Source: Leeuwenhoekiella polynyae
GTDB lineage: Bacteria > Bacteroidota > Bacteroidia > Flavobacteriales > Flavobacteriaceae
NCBI RefSeq assembly: GCF_004104075.1
Contig: NZ_QOVK01000003.1
Span: forward strand, 186,001-250,000
DNA length: 64,000 bases
Reading direction: 5' to 3'
This document shows, piece by piece, positions 18,209 through 29,308 of the stretch; positions within the stretch are counted from its first letter, which is position 1, and every line of letters begins with the position of its first letter. The translations under genes and the position numbers were made by a program. The notes under the pieces were generated by a model. The model saw only the letters and a list, made by a program, of their open reading frames with translations, did no database searches and was not told the DNA's origin.

Positions 18209-18311
18209 GTACGCTACCTCGAAGGCAATCCCAGGAGGCATTTGTTAGAAACAAATTTTCAGTTTCATGGCAATCCTCTGAGGTTTTAAACCCTTTGGTG
18301 ATGCCAATAAA
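18209..18311 (+). ncRNA. Structured intergenic RNA element, copy A
   Basis: This is related in sequence and pairing to copy B near 43096. Shared blocks are ctacctcg, the mini-hairpin tgtt-aga-aaca around 18243-18253, ggcaa, and tgccaataaaaaa at the end. A long-range stem joins ggc-a-atc (18269-18275) with gat-gcc (18300-18305). In copy B the same position pairs as ggc-aa-agctc with gagct-gcc, so the stem is kept while its bases differ. A terminator follows directly. It may be a 3' UTR element of metE, an independent small RNA, or a known flavobacterial motif. Strand is assumed from the terminator. Confidence 0.5.
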
Positions 18312-18341
18312 AAAAGGCGACCTCATAAGGTCGCCTTTTCT
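18312..18341. terminator. Bidirectional terminator between metE and katG
   Basis: The arms aaaaggcgacct (18312-18323) and aggtcgcctttt (18328-18339) form a perfect stem with loop cata. It lies between convergent genes and has A/T-runs on both sides. Confidence 0.85.
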
Positions 18342-18358
18342 ACTATAATTAACTTGAA

Positions 18359-20656
<2,298 letters not shown>

Positions 20657-20677
20657 TTAAAACAAGATTTAATAGTT

Positions 20678-20702
20678 TTGATTTATAGTTTTTATAAATC
20701 AA
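20678..20702. promoter_or_regulatory. Perfect 10-bp palindrome in the katG-doxX intergenic region
   Basis: The half-sites ttgatttata (20678-20687) and tataaatcaa (20693-20702) are exact inverted repeats separated by 5 bases. The position, 70-95 bases upstream of the katG start and in the promoter region of divergent genes, suits a dimeric regulator such as OxyR or PerR. Which protein binds is not shown by the sequence. Confidence 0.5.
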
Positions 20703-20850
20703 TAAGGTTTACTTATTTAAAACGATTGAATTCTTTAATTTCCCTCAATTTACTGAATTTCAAGGAAATTTTGTGAAGACTTAAATTGAATTTATTGTTA
20801 TATTAAGTTTAGAATTTCAGTAACTTTTATGCTCCTAAAAATCTTTTATT

Positions 20851-21231
20851 ATGAAAAACAAGATTTTGCTTATCATAAGTATTCTTTTCGGATTGATGTT
20901 TATTAATAGCGGATTGAATAAATTTTTCAACTATATGCCTATGCCAGAAGACATGAGTCCAGAAATGCTAGAAATTTTCAGTGCATTTACAACCATTGCC
21001 TGGCTTATGCCACTTATAGCAGTCGTCGAGGTTTTAGGTGGAATACTTGTAATGTTTAAACAAACCCGTGCTTTAGGGGCTGTTATGCTCTTCCCTATTT
21101 TAATAGGTATACTATTAATTCATATTTTAAATGAACCCAGCGGCTTAGTGATCGCTTTACTATTTTTTGGGATAGACATCTGGTTTCTTTTTGAAAGTAG
21201 AGATAAACTAAAGCCATTATTCAATAAATAG
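20851..21231 (+). CDS. DoxX-family integral membrane protein
   Basis: A 126-residue protein with four predicted membrane helices: residues 4-18, about 44-66, 75-95 and 97-114. The first helix runs into the motif GLMFINSGLNKFFNYMPMP, typical of DoxX/DoxD proteins. Members are linked to quinone or thiol redox and stress responses, but the biochemical role of this subgroup is not settled. It is divergent from katG, which suggests shared redox control. Confidence 0.8.
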   Translation: MKNKILLIISILFGLMFINSGLNKFFNYMPMPEDMSPEMLEIFSAFTTIAWLMPLIAVVEVLGGILVMFKQTRALGAVMLFPILIGILLIHILNEPSGLVIALLFFGIDIWFLFESRDKLKPLFNK

Positions 21232-21276
21232 TTTTTTGTGATGTGCTAACTTGCTGCTTATTCAACTGCTTTGTCT

Positions 21277-21768
21277 ATGCATCCTAATGAGGAAATTCTA
21301 GAGACTTTTTATAGTTCTTTTAAAAATCACGATCCGCAAGCAATGACTGCTTGCTATTCTAAAAACATCATTTTTGAAGATCCTGTTTTTGGTAGCATTC
21401 GCGGTGAACGGGCCATAGCAATGTGGTTTATGCTCAACGAGCGTGGTGGTGATGGTCTTAAAATTGAATACAGCGAGATACAAGCCAACGATTATAACGG
21501 GAGTGCAAAGTGGACGGCTACTTATTTATATGGGCCGCAAAAAAGAAGAGTAGTTAATCACGTTGTGGGAACCTTCAGTTTTCAAAATGGAAAGATCGTA
21601 CAACACACGGATCACTTTGACCTTTATAAATGGAGCAGACAAGCTTTAGGGTTTAAAGGCTTACTTCTAGGCTGGACGAAGTTCATGAAATTGAAAATTC
21701 AGCAACAAACCAGTAAAGCGCTTTCTAATTATTTGCATAAAATGAAATCCTTTCAGGAAGAAGCTTAG
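21277..21768 (+). CDS. NTF2-like (SnoaL-type) protein
   Basis: The 163-residue protein has a single NTF2-like cone fold: LETFYSSFKNHDPQAMTACY, then IIFEDPVFGSIRGERAIAMW, a central beta sheet, and GTFSFQNGKIVQHTDHFDLY. The C-terminus adds a basic helix (KFMKLKIQQQTSK). Such proteins can be small-molecule isomerases or ligand binders; the substrate is unknown. I use ATG at 21277 rather than TTG at 21271. It follows doxX by 45 bases, and its stop overlaps that of the convergent AraC gene. Confidence 0.75.
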   Translation: MHPNEEILETFYSSFKNHDPQAMTACYSKNIIFEDPVFGSIRGERAIAMWFMLNERGGDGLKIEYSEIQANDYNGSAKWTATYLYGPQKRRVVNHVVGTFSFQNGKIVQHTDHFDLYKWSRQALGFKGLLLGWTKFMKLKIQQQTSKALSNYLHKMKSFQEEA

Positions 21769-22673
21769 GTCAGTCCTGCCTTTGCTTGAAAAGCACCAGG
21801 AGAAAGTTTATTCATTCGTTTAAAAACTCTATTAAAATAGGATCTACTTTCAAAACCGCATTCTAAATAAACATTTTTTATTTTACGCTTTGGATCTTGT
21901 AATAAGCTCACCGCAAGTTTAATTCGCTCGGTATTGATAAAATCTACAGGAGATATCCCTAATTCATTTTTAAAGACTCTGTAAAAATTAGACTCACTCA
22001 TACAGGCTTTTTTACTTAAAAACGCTACAGAAAGAGATTCGTTTAAATGCGCTCTGATGTATTGAATTATAAAAGCCAGTCTATTATCACTACTCAATTT
22101 AAGAGCTTTGTCGGTGTAAATTTTTCGGTTATTAGTTTGTAAAATACGCACAATCAACTCCTGAAGCATATTGTCTACAAAAAAATCTTTAGAAGGGTGG
22201 TTTTCTGTAAAAAGATACAGCAAACGCTGTAATATTTGAAAAATCCCAGCATCATTGGTAAAATGAAAATTGTAATCCATCAAGCTCCATTCTCTACCTT
22301 CATCTTTACTCATATTCTCATTCATCAAGGTCAGTACATTCTTGATTTTTTCTTCTGCAATAGCCATTGCTAAACATCTGGTAGGATTGCGCTCTTGAGC
22401 ATCCGGGAAATCTATACACATCAATTCATCTGCAGGAAGTATCAATGATTCACCCGGTAAAAAATCGAAGCTATTATGATCCCTCAGGTGCATGATTTTT
22501 TTACCATGAAGCATACTCGCCAAAACCGGTTTATCAAATTGAAGCAACACCCGTTCCGCTTGCTGATGCGTCTCAAATACATGCATCGCTGCATTATTTA
22601 AGGTATATGAAGTCTGATTTTCTACCAGATTTTCAAGTTTTCGGTTTTTATAAAAAGATTCGGGCAATTGCAT
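21765..22673 (-). CDS. AraC-family transcriptional regulator
   Basis: The protein has an N-terminal cupin-like sensing region (residues about 20-110: HGKKIMHLRDHNSFDFLPGE, LILPADELMCIDFP). Its C-terminal DNA-binding domain has two helix-turn-helices (about 205-302): SLSVAFLSKKACMSESNFYR and IKNVYLECGFESRSYFNRVF. It is divergent from the aldehyde dehydrogenase-DUF779 pair 234 bases away and is probably their regulator, perhaps responding to an alcohol or aldehyde. ATG at 22673 is chosen over the TTG two codons upstream. The link to the pair is inference from position. Confidence 0.88.
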   Translation of the reverse strand: MQLPESFYKNRKLENLVENQTSYTLNNAAMHVFETHQQAERVLLQFDKPVLASMLHGKKIMHLRDHNSFDFLPGESLILPADELMCIDFPDAQERNPTRCLAMAIAEEKIKNVLTLMNENMSKDEGREWSLMDYNFHFTNDAGIFQILQRLLYLFTENHPSKDFFVDNMLQELIVRILQTNNRKIYTDKALKLSSDNRLAFIIQYIRAHLNESLSVAFLSKKACMSESNFYRVFKNELGISPVDFINTERIKLAVSLLQDPKRKIKNVYLECGFESRSYFNRVFKRMNKLSPGAFQAKAGLT

Positions 22674-22906
22674 GATCAAATTGTACTATTCTTAAACAAG
22701 ACTCCTTTCTGTATTAAATATACAATTTATCAAACCTAAAATTAACAAATCATCAAATTTTGAGAGAATTGTACACTTTTTTGATAGAATAGGTCAACCT
22801 ATCAGATAATGAGTTACTTAACTTTAAATCACTTAAAAATGCACCCTGCATTTTTCTATATAAAAACCTCAGTAATTCAACGTATAATTTCTTAAAAACA
22901 AACCTT

Positions 22907-24430
22907 ATGAGTGATGTAAAAACTGCTTCCGTAAACGTTATAGAGAAGCCAAAATTTAAAGATCAATATGAAAATTTTATAGGTGGAAAATGGACTTCCC
23001 CTATAAAAGGACAGTATTTTGAGAATGTGTCTCCTGTGGACGGAGCCAACTTTACTAAGATTCCTCGTTCAACAGCCGAAGATATTGAGAAAGCAATAGA
23101 CGCCGCTTGGGCTGCCGCCCCGGAATGGAACAACTCAGCAGCAGCGTACCGCAGTAATTTATTATTAAAGATTGCTGATGTGATGGAACAAAATCTAGAA
23201 GCGCTTGCACGCGCTGAAACCTGGGATAACGGTAAGGCAATACGTGAAACGATGGCTGCCGATTTACCACTGGCTGTAGATCATTTTAGATACTTTGCCG
23301 GTGTTATTAGAGCAGAAGAAGGCTCGGTTAGTGAATTAGATAGCAACACGGTCTGTCTCAACGTTACAGAACCACTGGGTGTTGTAGGGCAGATAATCCC
23401 TTGGAATTTCCCAATACTTATGGCAACCTGGAAACTCGCGCCTGCTCTTGCCGCCGGTAATTGTGTTGTTCTTAAACCTGCGGAGCAAACCCCAGTAGGC
23501 ATCCTAATTTTAATGGAGTTGATTGAAGATATCTTACCCGCAGGTGTACTCAATATCGTAAACGGTTTTGGTGCCGAAGCCGGTAAGCCTCTCGCCTCTA
23601 GTTCTCGTATTAACAAAATTGCATTTACCGGAGAGACCACGACCGGTCAGCTAATTATGCAATATGCTTCAAAAAACATAACTCCTGTAACCCTAGAACT
23701 GGGTGGCAAATCACCTAATGTTTTCTTTGAAAGTGTAATGGATGCAGATGATGAGTTTTTTGACAAATGCCTAGAAGGGGCAACCATGTTCGCTTTAAAT
23801 CAAGGTGAAGTTTGTACATGTCCCTCACGACTGTTAGTACAAGAAAGTATTTTTGATGCTTTTGTAGAACGCGTAGTAGAGCGTACCAAAGCTATAAAAC
23901 TAGGTCACCCTTTGAGTCCCGATACGATGATGGGAGCTCAGGCTTCTAATGATCAATATGAGAAAATATTGAACTACATCAACATTGGTAAAGAAGAAGG
24001 AGCCGAGGTACTTTGCGGTGGTGGTGCTGCCTACAATGAGGGCCTTGAAGGCGGTTATTATATACAACCTACTATCTTGAAGGGGAACAATAAGATGCGT
24101 GTCTTTCAAGAAGAAATTTTTGGACCTGTTTTATGCGTGACTTCTTTTAAAGATGAAGCTGATGCCATAGAAGTTGCAAACGACACACTTTACGGTTTAG
24201 GAGCAGGAGTATGGACGCGTGATACCCATCAGGCATACCAAATCTCTAGAGCTATAAAAGCAGGACGTATTTGGGTAAATAATTATCATAATTACCCTGC
24301 TCACGCACCCTTTGGAGGCTATAAGAAGTCTGGTATTGGTCGTGAAAATCACAAAATGATGTTAGCTCACTACCGTCACACTAAGAACATGTTAATCTCT
24401 TACGACAAAAAAGCAATGGGCTTTTTCTAA
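22907..24430 (+). CDS. NAD(P)-dependent aldehyde dehydrogenase
   Basis: The 507-residue protein fits the ALDH superfamily (ExaC/AldA-like group). The NAD-binding region has [20 protein letters not shown] and FTGETTTGQ (about residues 245-253). The catalytic Glu is in [13 protein letters not shown], and the catalytic Cys is in [13 protein letters not shown] (about residue 305). The C-terminus has [15 protein letters not shown]. It oxidises aldehydes to acids. The neighbouring DUF779 gene and AraC regulator match the arrangement seen with acetaldehyde or other short-chain aldehyde dehydrogenases. Confidence 0.93.
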   Translation: MSDVKTASVNVIEKPKFKDQYENFIGGKWTSPIKGQYFENVSPVDGANFTKIPRSTAEDIEKAIDAAWAAAPEWNNSAAAYRSNLLLKIADVMEQNLEALARAETWDNGKAIRETMAADLPLAVDHFRYFAGVIRAEEGSVSELDSNTVCLNVTEPLGVVGQIIPWNFPILMATWKLAPALAAGNCVVLKPAEQTPVGILILMELIEDILPAGVLNIVNGFGAEAGKPLASSSRINKIAFTGETTTGQLIMQYASKNITPVTLELGGKSPNVFFESVMDADDEFFDKCLEGATMFALNQGEVCTCPSRLLVQESIFDAFVERVVERTKAIKLGHPLSPDTMMGAQASNDQYEKILNYINIGKEEGAEVLCGGGAAYNEGLEGGYYIQPTILKGNNKMRVFQEEIFGPVLCVTSFKDEADAIEVANDTLYGLGAGVWTRDTHQAYQISRAIKAGRIWVNNYHNYPAHAPFGGYKKSGIGRENHKMMLAHYRHTKNMLISYDKKAMGFF

Positions 24431-24443
24431 TAAAATAAAGTTT

Positions 24444-24818
24444 ATGACAGAACGTGTTGAAGTAACAGAAGCAGCTAAACAGATTATAGATCAACTGCGG
24501 GAAGAACATGGCGAATTGATGTTTCATCAAAGCGGTGGTTGTTGCGATGGCTCATCTCCTATGTGTTTTCCCAAGGGAGATCTTATGATCAATGAGACAG
24601 ATGTTTATCTGGGGACTATACACGGGTGTGATTTTTTTATGTCTAAAGACCAATTTGAATATTGGAAACACACCCAACTCACTGTCGATATTACTTCAGG
24701 TCGCGGATCTAGTTTCTCTTTAGAAATACCATTGGGGATTCGGTTTGTAATCAAATCTAGGTTGTATAGTGAAGAAGAAGCAAAAGACCTCAGCCCAACC
24801 CGTAGCGGTGAAAACTAA
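24444..24818 (+). CDS. DUF779-domain protein
   Basis: A 124-residue cytosolic protein with the DUF779 signature: LMFHQSGGCCDGSSPMCFPK, then GTIHGCDFFMSKDQFEYWKH and SFSLEIPLGIRFVIKSRLY. The paired cysteines (GGCCDG) suggest a metal or redox site. DUF779 genes are commonly next to aldehyde dehydrogenases; here it begins 13 bases after one and is surely co-transcribed. The function is unestablished; an accessory role for the dehydrogenase is likely. Confidence 0.88.
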   Translation: MTERVEVTEAAKQIIDQLREEHGELMFHQSGGCCDGSSPMCFPKGDLMINETDVYLGTIHGCDFFMSKDQFEYWKHTQLTVDITSGRGSSFSLEIPLGIRFVIKSRLYSEEEAKDLSPTRSGEN

Positions 24819-24834
24819 ATAAAATTGAACTGCA

Positions 24835-24864
24835 AAAAGCCTCCCGACGGGAGGCTTTTATTTT
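24835..24864. terminator. Terminator after DUF779, shared with csaA
   Basis: The arms aaaagcctccc (24835-24845) and gggaggctttt (24849-24859) form a GC-rich stem followed by attttat. It sits between convergent genes and likely works both ways. Confidence 0.8.
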
Positions 24865-24881
24865 ATCAATAATGCTTTGTA

Positions 24882-25220
24882 TTATCCTACTCGCAAACCA
24901 TTTTTAACAGGCATATCTGGGTTTAGAAGCGTTACTTCCCCACCCTCTACAGCGCCCAGCAAAAGACATTCGCTCATAAAGTTTGCAATCTGTTTTTTAG
25001 GAAAATTCACAACCGCAATAACTTGTTTTCCCACCAGATCTGTACGCTCATATTTTTTTGTTATCTGAGCTGAAGTTTTTAAAACTCCAATTGCTTCTCC
25101 AAAATCTATTTGCAACTGGAATGCGGGTTTTCTGGCTTCAGGAAAATCACTTACGGTCATAATGGTCCCAACACGCATTTCTACGCGTTCAAATTCAGAC
25201 CAACTTAAATCATTTGCCAT
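24882..25220 (-). CDS. csaA: CsaA-like tRNA-binding protein
   Basis: This 112-residue protein is a single tRNA-binding OB fold (TRBD): FERVEMRVGTIMTVSDFPEA, then LKTSAQITKKYERTDLVGKQ, VIAVVNFPKKQIANFMSE and ECLLLGAVEG. It matches CsaA, a dimeric protein with tRNA-binding and chaperone-like activity. Its start codon overlaps the stop of the upstream small gene by one base (taATG), so they are co-translated. Confidence 0.88.
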   Translation of the reverse strand: MANDLSWSEFERVEMRVGTIMTVSDFPEARKPAFQLQIDFGEAIGVLKTSAQITKKYERTDLVGKQVIAVVNFPKKQIANFMSECLLLGAVEGGEVTLLNPDMPVKNGLRVG

Positions 25221-25525
25221 TAATGCTCTATTCTAAGCTTTTCGATCATTTCTTTTGAGATCTGACCGCTATACGCTCCATAAGCATCCACTAGCAATCC
25301 TTTTTCTCCGCTGTGGGTATTGATCACGTATAAAACACTATTATCTCCGGGATCGGTCATTCCTTCAAAACGCATCGCATCTTCTACTTCAATCTGACCT
25401 GCAGTCCAGGTCTTTTTATGCGCTTTAGATTCGACACCATCATCTACTAAATTAAAATCTGTATCGTATCCTTTACTCTGTAAATCTTCAATCGCTTTTG
25501 ATAGCGAACTATATGTATTTTTCAT
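25220..25525 (-). CDS. Small conserved protein (often mislabelled PRPP synthetase)
   Basis: A 101-residue acidic protein (YSSLSKAIEDLQSKGYDTDF, EVEDAMRFEGMTDPGDNSVL, GEKGLLVDAYGAYSG). Homologues in Bacteroidota carry the name phosphoribosylpyrophosphate synthetase in databases, but it is far too short for that enzyme and lacks a PRPP-binding loop, so the name should not be trusted. The real function is unknown. It is the first gene of a two-gene unit with csaA. Confidence 0.75.
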   Translation of the reverse strand: MKNTYSSLSKAIEDLQSKGYDTDFNLVDDGVESKAHKKTWTAGQIEVEDAMRFEGMTDPGDNSVLYVINTHSGEKGLLVDAYGAYSGQISKEMIEKLRIEH

Positions 25526-25656
25526 AATATCTTGGATTTTGATTAAAGTTACGAAGGCTTTAAACCGAGCCCAAAGATTTAAAACAACTTTAGTATTTGT
25601 AACACTTAACAGCTTTTACCGACCTATCTTGTAGTTTATACAGAAGATTTAAAACT

Positions 25657-26220
25657 ATGGCAAGAACTTCATCAAATATGCTACAACTGGGCACTAGCGC
25701 TCCTTTTTTTTCATTGCTCAACCCACTTACTAACAAGCACGTCACGTTGACCGAAGCTGCCGGAGAACGTGGTACCGTTATCATGTTCCTATGCAATCAT
25801 TGCCCTTTTGTAAAACACGTGAATGATGAGATCGTGCGCATCGCAAATGATTACAGAGTTCTGGGGTTTGGTTTTATCGCAATAAGCAGCAATGATGTGG
25901 AGAACTATCCAGAAGACAGTCCTTGGTTGATGCGTGACAATGCCCGTAAGTATAATTACTCTTTTCCCTATTTATATGATGAAAGCCAGCAGGTTGCTAA
26001 AGATTACGATGCAGCGTGTACTCCTGATTTTTACCTATTTGATGCCGAATTGAAACTCATATATCGCGGTCAGCTTGATGATTCTAGACCGGGAAATGGT
26101 ATTCCCGTAAATGGAAGAGATTTACGCGAAGCTCTTGATAATGTATTTAATAACAGAAAACAAAACGAACTACAAAAACCCAGTTTAGGCTGCGGTATCA
26201 AGTGGAAACCTGAAAACTAA
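25657..26220 (+). CDS. Thioredoxin-fold protein (AhpC/TSA-like)
   Basis: The 187 residues form a redoxin domain with the active-site motif CNHCPFVKH near residue 46, after a VIMFL strand. DFYLFDAELKLIYRGQLDD is the characteristic cis-Pro strand region (CTPDFYLF). No signal peptide is present, so it is cytosolic. It probably acts as a thiol peroxidase or disulfide reductase. It is followed by the UDG-family gene after 7 bases, so the two are co-transcribed. Confidence 0.85.
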   Translation: MARTSSNMLQLGTSAPFFSLLNPLTNKHVTLTEAAGERGTVIMFLCNHCPFVKHVNDEIVRIANDYRVLGFGFIAISSNDVENYPEDSPWLMRDNARKYNYSFPYLYDESQQVAKDYDAACTPDFYLFDAELKLIYRGQLDDSRPGNGIPVNGRDLREALDNVFNNRKQNELQKPSLGCGIKWKPEN

Positions 26221-26227
26221 AAGGTTT

Positions 26228-26890
26228 ATGTTTGACCACATTCATCCTTACGCGCCCTTTAATCTTAAAGAAGCTACAAAACTTATTGTAGGTACCTTAC
26301 CTCCACCTCGATTTACAACTGGCGAATTACTTCCTGAAGATGTAGACTTTTGCTACGGAAGCAAAAACGGAATGCTCTGGCCTATTTTAGATAACATTTT
26401 TGATCTTAATCTGGTCTATGAGAATACTGCCCAAGCCATTGACCAAAGATGCCACTTTTTGAAAAGAAATAAAATTGGCGTTTGTGACATTGTAGCTTCG
26501 GCAAAGCGAAATAAAATAGATGCTTCAGATCTGGGAATGCAGGAAGTAGTGCTACGCGATCTCATCACATATTTAAGAACACATATACAGATAGATACTT
26601 TAATCTTTACGGGCGGAAATAGCAAGAACGGCCCTGAGTATTTTTTTCGTCGTCAGGCTAAAGAAAATCAACTCAAATTAGATGTTGTTTCCAGTAAGGT
26701 ACCGCGTATTCATCAATTTAAACTAGATGGCAGAACTGTAAAAACGGTCTCACTCACCGCTCCTTCCGGGGCAGCTAACAGAGCCATTGGCAGTATGAAG
26801 CAATACAAAGATCAAAAATTAAAAAATCCGCAGTTTAATACTTTTGATTTCCGAATTCAGCAATACCGTGAATTCTTTGAGAAGTCTTAA
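26228..26890 (+). CDS. Uracil-DNA glycosylase superfamily protein
   Basis: The N-terminal KLIVGTLPPPRF resembles the first motif of the UDG superfamily (GxxPG region), and the C-terminal SLTAPSGAANRAIG resembles the second catalytic motif (HPSxxxR type). The core LIFTGGNSKNGPEYFF is the Rossmann-like strand between them. It likely excises damaged or mismatched bases, or is a divergent member without activity, since canonical residues are altered. It follows the redoxin gene by 7 bases. Confidence 0.68.
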   Translation: MFDHIHPYAPFNLKEATKLIVGTLPPPRFTTGELLPEDVDFCYGSKNGMLWPILDNIFDLNLVYENTAQAIDQRCHFLKRNKIGVCDIVASAKRNKIDASDLGMQEVVLRDLITYLRTHIQIDTLIFTGGNSKNGPEYFFRRQAKENQLKLDVVSSKVPRIHQFKLDGRTVKTVSLTAPSGAANRAIGSMKQYKDQKLKNPQFNTFDFRIQQYREFFEKS

Positions 26891-26952
26891 AGAATCAACA
26901 TCTCCAAACTTGTATTAATTCTTAATTTTAGCTTTCTCAATATTCTATTCTA

Positions 26953-28710
26953 ATGAAAATATCCCTACTCAGCTTAGTTACAATTTTAGTTTTGGCTTGC
27001 GCCGAAAAGCCAAAACCGGAAGATTTTGACCTCACAACTCCATTTGAGAAAGGAGATGGCAACCAAACACCAACCTATCAAGAAGTGATGGATTATTATG
27101 CTGATCTCGACGAAGCTTATGTAGCTATTAAAACCTATGAAATAGGTTCTACAGACAGTGGCAAACCACTTACTCTTGTAACTTTTAATACGGATCGAAC
27201 TTTTGATTCTGAATTTTCCGACGCAAAAGATGTGACACGAATTCTCATCAACAACGGTATTCATCCTGGAGAATCCGATGGAATAGACGCTACAATGATG
27301 CTGATGCGAGATCTGGCAAATGGTACTATTGACGCTCCTGAAAAAACCTGGATCGGTGCAATCGCAATTTACAATACGGGCGGTTCCCTAAGCCGAAATA
27401 CCGGCACACGTGCCAATCAAAACGGTCCAGAAGAATACGGTTTTAGAGGAAATGCTCAGAATTATGATCTCAATCGGGATTTTGTAAAAGCAGACACCCG
27501 CAATGCACGAACCTTTGCAGACATCTACCACATGATTGATCCTGATGTGCTGATAGATAATCACGTAAGTAATGGTGCAGATTATCAATATGTGCTCACA
27601 CATTTATTTACACAACACAATAAATTAGGCGGCAAACCCGGCGCGTATTTACACGAAGAATTGCAACCCCAATTAGAGAAAGATTTAGCTGAAAAAGACT
27701 GGCCGATCACACCATATGTGAATGTATTTAACCAAGTTCCGGAAATTGGTTTTTCACAATTTATGGACTATCCCCGGTACTCTACAGGTTACAGCACCTT
27801 GTGGAATACATTTGGAATGATGGTAGAAACACATATGCTCAAACCTTATAAACAACGTGTTGAAGGCACCTACGAATTGATGAAATCTATGCTAAGCATC
27901 GTTGAGAAAGATGGCGCTAAAATGCAACACCTCAGAAGAGAACAAGATTCTTTGTACAAAAGCGGTTCTTTAATTGGAAAAAACTACGCATTACATTTTG
28001 ACATTGACAGCAGTAAAACAACAACGCTCGCTTTTTTAGGATATGAAGGCGTACAACAAACCAGTTCTGTTACCGGCATGCCACGTTTAAAGTACAACAG
28101 AGACAAACCTTTTGAAAAAGAAGTTACCTATTACAACTATATGAAGCCTGTTAAGGAAGTAAGCATCCCCCGTGCTTATATTATTCCACAAGGCTGGCAT
28201 CAAGTAATTGAGCGTTTGAAGGAAAATGAAATTCATTTTGAACGTTTTAAAAAAGACAGTATTCTAACTGCTGAAATTTATCACATTGCCGATTATCAGA
28301 CGCGATCTCAACCTTATGAAGGTCATTACCTGCATTCCAACACAAAAGTAACAACCACAAGAAAAGAAGTTGCTGTACGTGCCGGGGATTATCTTGTAGA
28401 AACAAACCAGTCTGGCTTGCGCTACATTATTGAAATGTTAGAGCCCTCTGGCATAGATTCCTTTTTTAACTGGAATTACTTTGATACCATTTTGCAACAA
28501 AAAGAACATTTCTCACCATATGTCTGGGAAGACCGCGCTAAGGAATTGTTAGACTCTGATCAAAAGTTGAAAGCGGCATTTGAAGCTAAAAAGCAAGATG
28601 ACACATCATTTGCTAAAAACTGGTATGCGCAACTGGAGTGGATCTATGAGCATTCTTCAAACTACGAAGAAGCTTATCTACGCTACCCGATCTTTCGGAT
28701 TACTAATTAA
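26953..28710 (+). CDS. Lipoprotein M14-family zinc carboxypeptidase
   Basis: A lipobox at LVLAC (Cys16) marks export and lipid anchoring. The M14 domain (about residues 40-310) has the zinc ligands in NNGIHPGESDG (His and Glu) and in LIDNHVSNGADYQ (His), substrate-binding residues in NYDLNRDFVKADT, and a likely catalytic Glu in GMMVETHMLKPY. The rest (about 340-585) is a C-terminal extension of beta-rich sequence typical of Bacteroidota M14 proteins. It should trim C-terminal residues from peptides at the cell surface or in the periplasm. Its 3' end overlaps the convergent Nudix gene by 33 bases. Confidence 0.88.
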   Translation: MKISLLSLVTILVLACAEKPKPEDFDLTTPFEKGDGNQTPTYQEVMDYYADLDEAYVAIKTYEIGSTDSGKPLTLVTFNTDRTFDSEFSDAKDVTRILINNGIHPGESDGIDATMMLMRDLANGTIDAPEKTWIGAIAIYNTGGSLSRNTGTRANQNGPEEYGFRGNAQNYDLNRDFVKADTRNARTFADIYHMIDPDVLIDNHVSNGADYQYVLTHLFTQHNKLGGKPGAYLHEELQPQLEKDLAEKDWPITPYVNVFNQVPEIGFSQFMDYPRYSTGYSTLWNTFGMMVETHMLKPYKQRVEGTYELMKSMLSIVEKDGAKMQHLRREQDSLYKSGSLIGKNYALHFDIDSSKTTTLAFLGYEGVQQTSSVTGMPRLKYNRDKPFEKEVTYYNYMKPVKEVSIPRAYIIPQGWHQVIERLKENEIHFERFKKDSILTAEIYHIADYQTRSQPYEGHYLHSNTKVTTTRKEVAVRAGDYLVETNQSGLRYIIEMLEPSGIDSFFNWNYFDTILQQKEHFSPYVWEDRAKELLDSDQKLKAAFEAKKQDDTSFAKNWYAQLEWIYEHSSNYEEAYLRYPIFRITN

Positions 28711-29301
28711 ATATTCTTTAGGGAATAACAACTTGATGTTCTCGTAAGATTTAGTCAGCGCCTTTTGAGATTTTTCAAAATTCTTCCAACGAACTTTTTT
28801 AATACCTTCAGAAGGCTGTGGTGCTAAAGCTCCCTCATAATCTGAAGTCATCTTATACCAGTAAGTCTCTTTAAGTTTAAACTTTCCGCCTCGTTTAAAA
28901 ATGTGATATGTAATCGTTATAAGATCACCTAGCACCAGATTTTGGCAACCTGTCTCTTCACTTACCTCACGTATGGCACATTCTTCAATGGTTTCATTTT
29001 TTTCCAATTTTCCTTTTGGCAAATCCCATTTTCCATTGCGCTTGATAAAAAGAATTTCAGAATGCTTGTTAAAAACCATTCCACCACCGGCGATAACTAC
29101 AGGAAGTTTTTTCTTCAAAAACTTGAGTAATTTACTGGCTTTAGGATGATAGAGATTGATGTGCGTGAGTTGACCACGATTCACCTGTTTAATAATGCTT
29201 TTTATTTTTGCACGTTTTATAGGAATGGATGTGTAATTTTCTCCAATATACTTTTCAGTTGAAAGTATTATCGGCACATCATTTACAAAAACTTTATACA
29301 T
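28678..29301 (-). CDS. Nudix hydrolase
   Basis: The Nudix box is complete: GKLEKNETIEECAIREVSEE then TG (GX5EX7REUXEEXGU), at about residues 120-142 of a 207-residue protein. Preceding it is VVIAGGGMVFNKHSEILFIK. An N-terminal segment of about 75 residues without recognised domain is typical of this flavobacterial subgroup. It hydrolyses a nucleoside diphosphate-linked substrate that cannot be named. I use ATG at 29301 (MYKVFVND), giving only 7 bases between its start and the pyrE start on the other strand. Confidence 0.88.
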   Translation of the reverse strand: MYKVFVNDVPIILSTEKYIGENYTSIPIKRAKIKSIIKQVNRGQLTHINLYHPKASKLLKFLKKKLPVVIAGGGMVFNKHSEILFIKRNGKWDLPKGKLEKNETIEECAIREVSEETGCQNLVLGDLITITYHIFKRGGKFKLKETYWYKMTSDYEGALAPQPSEGIKKVRWKNFEKSQKALTKSYENIKLLFPKEYLISNPKDRVA

Positions 29302-29304
29302 TTG
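29297..29304 (+). promoter_or_regulatory. Probable -7 element of the pyrE promoter
   Basis: TACATTTG fits the Bacteroidota -7 consensus TAnnTTTG. It ends 4 bases before the pyrE ATG, so transcription would start at or next to the start codon and the mRNA would be leaderless or nearly so. No good -33 TTTG is seen, so this is tentative. Confidence 0.45.
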
Positions 29305-29308
29305 TACC

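Noticed and set aside
23281-23640. A 119-codon frame antisense to the aldehyde dehydrogenase gene
   Set aside because: It is wholly covered by the dehydrogenase gene and has no recognisable protein features.
25220-25525. Phosphoribosylpyrophosphate synthetase
   Set aside because: The protein is only 101 residues and lacks the PRPP loop; the database name for this family looks wrong.
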